This document shows, piece after piece, positions 6,385 to 11,034 of a stretch of 11,034 nt of DNA. Under the pieces are notes generated by a model. The model was not told where the DNA came from and did no database searches. It saw only the letters and a list, made by a program, of their open reading frames with translations. Made by a program: the position numbers and the translations under genes. Within the stretch, counting starts at the first letter, position 1; every line of letters begins with the position of its first letter. This DNA is from Spartobacteria bacterium (lineage in GTDB: Bacteria > Verrucomicrobiota > Verrucomicrobiia > Chthoniobacterales > Chthoniobacteraceae): NCBI GenBank assembly GCA_025355595.1, contig JANXZI010000050.1:1-11034 (forward strand), written 5' to 3'.

Positions 6385-6427
6385 CCTCGGCGCATGTGAC
6401 CCGCGGCCTGACGGCCGGAGTCCGAGG
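6385..6427. repeat. Nested inverted repeat in the rpoA/tig spacer
   Basis: Outer arms CCTCGG (6385-6390) and CCGAGG (6422-6427) enclose the hairpin CGGCC-TGAC-GGCCG (6404-6417). No T tract follows on either strand, so it is not a standard terminator. It could be an operator, a leader structure, or a degraded palindromic repeat. Confidence 0.45.
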
Positions 6428-6645
6428 ACCAACAGCGCTATTTGTTTGTGCGCAATTTTCGGGGCCGGGAGAAAAGCGTGCATCGGTTCCGAATGCAACA
6501 GTTTTTCTGCGCCTGGACATTTTGCGCGGAGCGTAGCGTGGTGGTGCGAGGCATTTTCATTTCGTCGAACTCCCCGCTTGGCAAGTGCGCGGAGACCGCT
6601 ACTTTCGCCGCCCTTTAACTCGCCCGAATACACCGAAATACCATC

Positions 6646-8028
6646 ATGAACGTCGCCTTTGAAACTCTTCCGAACTGTCTCGCCAACCTCAAAATCGAGG
6701 TGGATGCACCCGACGTGCAGAAGAAAATGGGCGAGATCACGAGTCAGTACACGAAGCAGGCGCGGCTCCCCGGTTTCCGTCAGGGCAAGGCGCCGCGCGC
6801 GGTGGTGGAGAAGAAATTTACGAAGGAAATTCGCGAGGAAGTGACGCGGCAGGTGCTGAGCGATGCGTGTCGCGACGCGATCAAGGAGCGCAATCTGCGC
6901 GTGCTCTCGCTCTCGGAAATCGAGGACGTGGAGTGGGCGGATGACAAGTCGCTGAAGTTCCGGGCGACGCTCGTGCTGCAGCCGGAGTTCGACGTGCCGG
7001 ACTACAAGGGTATCCCGGTGAGCGTGCCCGCGACGGAGGTGACGGATGCGGACGTGGACGAGTCCATCGAGAACCTGCGCGAGCAGCAGGCGGATTTCCC
7101 GGATGTGACGCCGGCGCGGGCCGCGGCGATGGAAGATTACGTCGTCGTTGATTACGACGGCACGATCGAGGGCGAGCCGGTCCATGTGAAATTCCCGAAG
7201 GCCGGCAAGCCGCTTTCGCACAACAAGGATTTCTGGATCAAGATGACGGACGAGGCGTTCTTTCCCGGCTACTGCAAAAATCTCGTCGGAGCGAACATCG
7301 GCGAGCTGCGTGAGTTTGACGTGGAAGTGCCCGCGGATTTCCCAGTCGAAGGGATGCCGGGCAGCACGATCCACTACAAGGTCACGCTGAAGGAACTGAA
7401 GGAGCGCGTGCTGCCCGAGGTGAATGATGCGTTCGCCGGCAACATCGCGAAGGGCAAGACGCTCGCGGAACTGCGGACGATGGCGCGCGAGGAACTTGTG
7501 CGGCAGAAACAGCGCGAGGCCGACGCGGCGAAGCGCACCAGGGTGATGGCGCACCTCACCTCGAAGGTGGAATGCGAACTCCCGACGACGCTCGTGCGTC
7601 AGCAGACGCAGAACATCCTCGATGAAATCGTGAAGGAAAATCAGGAGCGCGGCGTGGCCGATGAAATCCTGCGCGAGCACGAGAAGGACCTCGTGGGCAG
7701 CGCGGCACAGAGCGCGCGCGAGCGGATCAAGGGCACGTTCATTTTGCTCCGCATCGCGGAGAAGGAGAAGATCACCGTGACGGAAATGGACATGCGCCGC
7801 CGCATCGCGGGTCTCGCGCAGCGCTCGAAGATGACCTTCGACAAGATGGTGAAGGAACTCCAGAAGCGCGGGGCCATTGATCAGATCCGCGAGGAACTCG
7901 TCACGGCGAAGGCGCTCGATTTTGTCGCGAGTCAGGCCGCGGTCACCGCGGCAGCGGTGGCGGAAAAGAAGGACGAAGCCGCGCCGGCCGAAGCTTCCGC
8001 CGCGAAGGGCGAGGCGCAGAACCCTTGA
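6646..8028 (+). CDS. tig: Trigger factor, ribosome-associated chaperone
   Basis: A 460-residue trigger factor. The ribosome-binding domain holds the signature GFRQGKAP (43-50), the loop that docks on uL23 at the exit tunnel. An FKBP-type peptidyl-prolyl isomerase domain runs about 162-252 (from EDYVVVDYDGTIEG to VTLKELKER). LPEVNDAFA (256-264) opens the helical C-terminal chaperone domain. The last 25-30 residues are a charged Ala/Glu/Lys tail (AEKKDEAAPAEASAAKGEA). It catalyses proline isomerisation and shields nascent chains in the cytoplasm. It is the first gene of a plus-strand run with a 70-residue protein gene, clpP and clpX, the common tig-clpP-clpX order. The start is the ATG at 6646, without a Shine-Dalgarno sequence. 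Confidence 0.97.
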   Translation: MNVAFETLPNCLANLKIEVDAPDVQKKMGEITSQYTKQARLPGFRQGKAPRAVVEKKFTKEIREEVTRQVLSDACRDAIKERNLRVLSLSEIEDVEWADDKSLKFRATLVLQPEFDVPDYKGIPVSVPATEVTDADVDESIENLREQQADFPDVTPARAAAMEDYVVVDYDGTIEGEPVHVKFPKAGKPLSHNKDFWIKMTDEAFFPGYCKNLVGANIGELREFDVEVPADFPVEGMPGSTIHYKVTLKELKERVLPEVNDAFAGNIAKGKTLAELRTMAREELVRQKQREADAAKRTRVMAHLTSKVECELPTTLVRQQTQNILDEIVKENQERGVADEILREHEKDLVGSAAQSARERIKGTFILLRIAEKEKITVTEMDMRRRIAGLAQRSKMTFDKMVKELQKRGAIDQIREELVTAKALDFVASQAAVTAAAVAEKKDEAAPAEASAAKGEAQNP

Positions 8029-8060
8029 CCGTTTGCGCGCAAGGCACGAACACTCCGGCT

Positions 8061-8273
8061 ATGATGAATCTCGATCCCATTCGCAACAGGCTAAATACTG
8101 TCTTCAAGCCATTCACATTGCACCTGACAGACGGACGCAAGATTCCTGTGCCGCACCGGGAATTCATTGCGATCGGAAGGGGAATCGTGGTCGTCGTGGA
8201 TGAGAACGATGTGGATCAGGTCGTAGATGCCTTGCACATCGTCTCCATCGAGGATCGCATTCTGCAAAACTGA
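8061..8273 (+). CDS. Small conserved-looking protein of unknown function between tig and clpP
   Basis: A 70-residue protein. The frame is also open upstream to 8025 from a TTG overlapping the tig stop, but the ATG pair at 8061/8064 is the natural start. The sequence has a short amphipathic N-terminus (MMNLDPIRNRLNTVFKPF). Alternating strands follow: FTLHLTDGRKIPVPHREF (18-35), IAIGRGIVVVVDEND (36-50) and ALHIVSIEDRI (57-67). This gives a compact beta-rich profile like small SH3/Sm-like barrels. There is no signal peptide, membrane segment or cysteine. I recall similar small proteins with a TDGR-x-IPVPHxEFIAI core in Verrucomicrobiota and Planctomycetota, all unnamed. It sits 32 bp after tig and 25 bp before clpP, so it is probably cotranscribed with them. 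A role linked to proteolysis or translation is only guilt by association. Confidence 0.75.
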   Translation: MMNLDPIRNRLNTVFKPFTLHLTDGRKIPVPHREFIAIGRGIVVVVDENDVDQVVDALHIVSIEDRILQN

Positions 8274-8298
8274 GCGCTCATTTTTTGAAACCTAACCC

Positions 8299-8970
8299 AT
8301 GATCATCCAACCCAACAGTCGCATCCAATCCCCACAAGGAAACTGGCCCATCGTCCCCGGCGTCTATGAGACGGACGCACGTGGCGAACGCGGGCACAAC
8401 GTCTTCGACCGACTCCTGCGCGATCGCATCGTCTTCATCGGCACGGCGATTGATGACTGGATCGCCAACATCGTCGTTGCCCAGCTTCTCTTCCTCCAGA
8501 TGGATGACTCAAAGAAGGACATCCACATCTACATCAACAGCCCGGGTGGCAGTGTCACGGCGGGCCTTGCGATTTACGATACGATGCAGTTCGTCACGCC
8601 GGATGTGAACACGTACTGCATCGGCATGGCGGCCTCGATGGGCGCGGTGCTGCTCGCGGCAGGCACGAAGGGCAAGCGATACGCGCTGCCGAACAGCGAC
8701 ATCATGATCCATCAGGTGAGCGGCGGCGCGCAGGGGCAGGCGAGCGATGTCGAGCGCACGGTGGAGTACATGTTCAAGCTCAAGAAGCGACTCATCAAAA
8801 TCCTCGCGCACCACACCGGGAAGGATGAAAAGAAGGTCCACGACGACTCCGACCGCGACTATTACATGGGCGCCAGCGAGGCGAAGGATTACGGCCTCGT
8901 GGATGAAGTGGTGAACTCGCGAAAGGACATCCCAAACTTCGCCGAACTCACGAAGTCAAAAAACGACTGA
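8299..8970 (+). CDS. clpP: ATP-dependent Clp protease proteolytic subunit
   Basis: A 223-residue serine peptidase of family S14. The catalytic triad is visible: S113 in GMAASMGA, H138 in MIHQVSGG and D187 in SDRDYYM. The oxyanion-region glycines SPGGSVTAGLAIYD (81-94) and the family end ASEAKDYGLVDEVV (192-205) are present. ClpP forms two stacked heptameric rings in the cytoplasm and degrades proteins threaded in by ClpX. The first 20-30 residues before the mature core are propeptide-like (MIIQPNSRIQSPQGNWPIVP) and may be self-cleaved. It lies 33 bp before clpX. The leader ends in AAACCTAACCC, with no Shine-Dalgarno sequence. Confidence 0.98.
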   Translation: MIIQPNSRIQSPQGNWPIVPGVYETDARGERGHNVFDRLLRDRIVFIGTAIDDWIANIVVAQLLFLQMDDSKKDIHIYINSPGGSVTAGLAIYDTMQFVTPDVNTYCIGMAASMGAVLLAAGTKGKRYALPNSDIMIHQVSGGAQGQASDVERTVEYMFKLKKRLIKILAHHTGKDEKKVHDDSDRDYYMGASEAKDYGLVDEVVNSRKDIPNFAELTKSKND

Positions 8971-9003
8971 TAACGGGAACGGATTCCGCTTATAGAAGGC
9001 ACG

Positions 9004-10296
<1,293 letters not shown>

Positions 10297-10297
10297 G

Positions 10298-10318
10298 GGA
10301 TTGCGGATTGCGGATTGA
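10298..10318 (+). repeat. Heptamer array GGATTGC x3, left of four-helix-bundle gene
   Basis: Three 7-bp units, GGATTGC, GGATTGC and GGATTGA, begin one base after the clpX stop codon. The last unit can form a small hairpin, GCGGA (10310-10314) with TCCGC (10320-10324). The same heptamer appears in reverse complement at 10728-10755. Confidence 0.9.
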
Positions 10319-10355
10319 TTCCGCTTCGCAGCTTCCGCTGTGACCGTGCGCAATT

Positions 10356-10760
10356 ATGAACAAGGAAGAATTTTCCAAACGGACTTTCGACTTCGCAGTG
10401 CGTTGCGCGCGCCTGACCCGGGCATTGGCAAAGACCGATCCGGTCGCACGTGAATATGGAAAGCAGTTGTTGCGTTCGTCCGCATCCGTCGGTGCGAATT
10501 ACCGGGCGGCGAACCGCGGGCGTTCGCGGGCGGAGTTCATTTCAAAGCTAGGCATCGTCGAGGAGGAAGCAGACGAGTCCGTTTATTGGATGGATCTTCT
10601 CGTCGCGACCGAATGCGTGAAACCAAAACGCATCACCCAGCTCCGCCAGGAGGGAATCGAAATCCTCTCCATGATTGTCGCTTCCATCAACACCGCCCGG
10701 AAAAATGAAAAGGCTGGCAGAGCAGCCAATCCGCAATCCACAATCCGAAATCCGCAATGA
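10356..10760 (+). CDS. Four-helix-bundle protein, 23S rRNA intervening-sequence (S23) type
   Basis: A 134-residue protein of the four-helix-bundle/S23 family, whose members were first seen encoded in intervening sequences of 23S rRNA genes. The family core LLRSSASVGANYRAANRG (38-55) is followed by FISKLGIVEEEADESVYWMDLL (61-82), then the last helix (about 95-113). Helix 1 is FSKRTFDFAVRCARLTRAL. Homologues form pentamers and bind nucleic acid or partners such as reverse transcriptases in diversity-generating elements (Avd). Stand-alone copies have no settled role. Here no rRNA or reverse transcriptase gene is nearby. The last ten residues (125-134, NPQSTIRNPQ) are encoded by the right heptamer array, so the native stop was probably lost. 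The stop overlaps the gmd start as ATGA. Confidence 0.9.
   Translation: MNKEEFSKRTFDFAVRCARLTRALAKTDPVAREYGKQLLRSSASVGANYRAANRGRSRAEFISKLGIVEEEADESVYWMDLLVATECVKPKRITQLRQEGIEILSMIVASINTARKNEKAGRAANPQSTIRNPQ
10728..10755 (-). repeat. Heptamer array AATCCGC x4, inverted partner of 10298-10318
   Basis: Four 7-bp units, AATCCGC, AATCCAC, AATCCGA and AATCCGC. The consensus is the reverse complement of a rotation of the left array's GGATTGC. The array is translated as the tail of the four-helix-bundle protein and abuts the gmd ATG at 10757-10759. Confidence 0.9.
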
Positions 10761-11034
10761 AAAAAGCCCTCATCACAGGAATCACCGGACAGGACGGCAG
10801 CTATCTCGCCGACCTGCTCCTTGAAAAAGGCTACGAAGTCCACGGCATCATCCGCCGCGCCTCGTCGTTCAACACCGCGCGCCTCGACCACCTGTACCAG
10901 GATCCGCACATCAATGGCGTGCGCCTTTTCCTGCACCACGGCGACCTCTGCGACTCGCTGAATCTCACGCGCCTCATTGACCGCATCGGCCCCGAGGAAA
11001 TCTACCACCTCGGCGCGCAGAGCCACGTCCGCGT
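10757..11034 (+). CDS. gmd: GDP-mannose 4,6-dehydratase, N-terminal part
   Basis: The first 92 residues of Gmd are present; the gene runs off the window. MKKALITGITGQDGSYLADL carries the Rossmann NAD(P)-binding glycine motif GITGQDG (8-14) of extended short-chain dehydrogenases. RRASSFNTARLDHLY (33-47) and HLGAQSHV (84-91) are close to the highly conserved Gmd sequence. The enzyme converts GDP-D-mannose to GDP-4-keto-6-deoxy-D-mannose, the first step toward GDP-L-fucose and related 6-deoxy sugars for surface polysaccharides. The ATG overlaps the four-helix-bundle stop by 4 bp and follows directly on the heptamer array, so its own promoter or ribosome site is not evident. A fucose synthase (fcl) or glycosyltransferases may follow outside the window. 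Confidence 0.95.
   Translation, partial: MKKALITGITGQDGSYLADLLLEKGYEVHGIIRRASSFNTARLDHLYQDPHINGVRLFLHHGDLCDSLNLTRLIDRIGPEEIYHLGAQSHVR

Larger units (their letters stand above)
6266..6645. promoter_or_regulatory. Divergent rpoA/tig intergenic region
   Basis: This 380-bp spacer must hold the promoters for rpoA-rplQ (leftward) and tig onward (rightward). It contains the two heptamer arrays and the inverted repeat listed separately. From 6428 to 6645 I see no repeat and no credible gene. I cannot assign -35/-10 elements with confidence, and no Shine-Dalgarno sequence precedes either start codon. Confidence 0.5.

Noticed and set aside
8025..8060. TTG start at 8025 for the small protein between tig and clpP
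   Set aside because: It would overlap the tig stop and add 12 residues with no family-like character. The ATG pair at 8061/8064 directly precedes the compact domain.
10310..10324. Hairpin GCGGA-TTGAT-TCCGC after clpX as a terminator
   Set aside because: The stem is only 5 bp, partly made by the heptamer array, and no T tract follows.

Overview
The window is GC-rich bacterial chromosome, dense with genes. It most resembles Verrucomicrobiota, with Planctomycetota as the alternative. The phylum call is inference. It rests on two adjacent secreted DUF1080 proteins, a monohaem c-type protein, a stand-alone four-helix-bundle (23S intervening-sequence-type) gene, gene starts that almost all lack a Shine-Dalgarno sequence, and spacers holding 7-bp tandem repeats and hairpin-rich palindromic repeats.

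Left part (1-3907, all minus strand): a secreted single-haem protein cut off by the window edge; a class-V-fold PLP-dependent enzyme of the isopenicillin-N-epimerase-like group; a 59-bp cloverleaf-shaped palindromic repeat next to a probable terminator; then two tandem secreted DUF1080 (3-keto-disaccharide hydrolase-type) genes, probably one operon for extracytoplasmic carbohydrate processing. Middle spacer (3908-4672): no intact gene. It holds the decayed N-terminus of a TerC-family membrane protein gene, a second hairpin-rich repeat, and the rplQ terminator.

Core part (4673-10296): rpoA-rplQ on the minus strand diverges from tig, a 70-residue protein gene, clpP and clpX on the plus strand. 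The second group is a protein quality-control cluster: the ribosome-bound chaperone trigger factor, then the ClpP peptidase and its ClpX unfoldase. The conserved-looking small protein between tig and clpP is of unknown function. The 380-bp divergent spacer holds two different heptamer arrays and an inverted repeat.

Right part (10297-11034): a four-helix-bundle gene bracketed by heptamer arrays in opposite orientation, overlapping by 4 bp the start of gmd (GDP-mannose 4,6-dehydratase), which runs off the window and probably begins a nucleotide-sugar or polysaccharide cluster.

I see no CRISPR array, intact insertion sequence, rRNA, tRNA, prophage or defence system. The most unusual content is non-coding: two multi-hairpin palindromic elements, each lying immediately beyond a terminator, and four intergenic arrays of different sequence that all share a 7-bp period.
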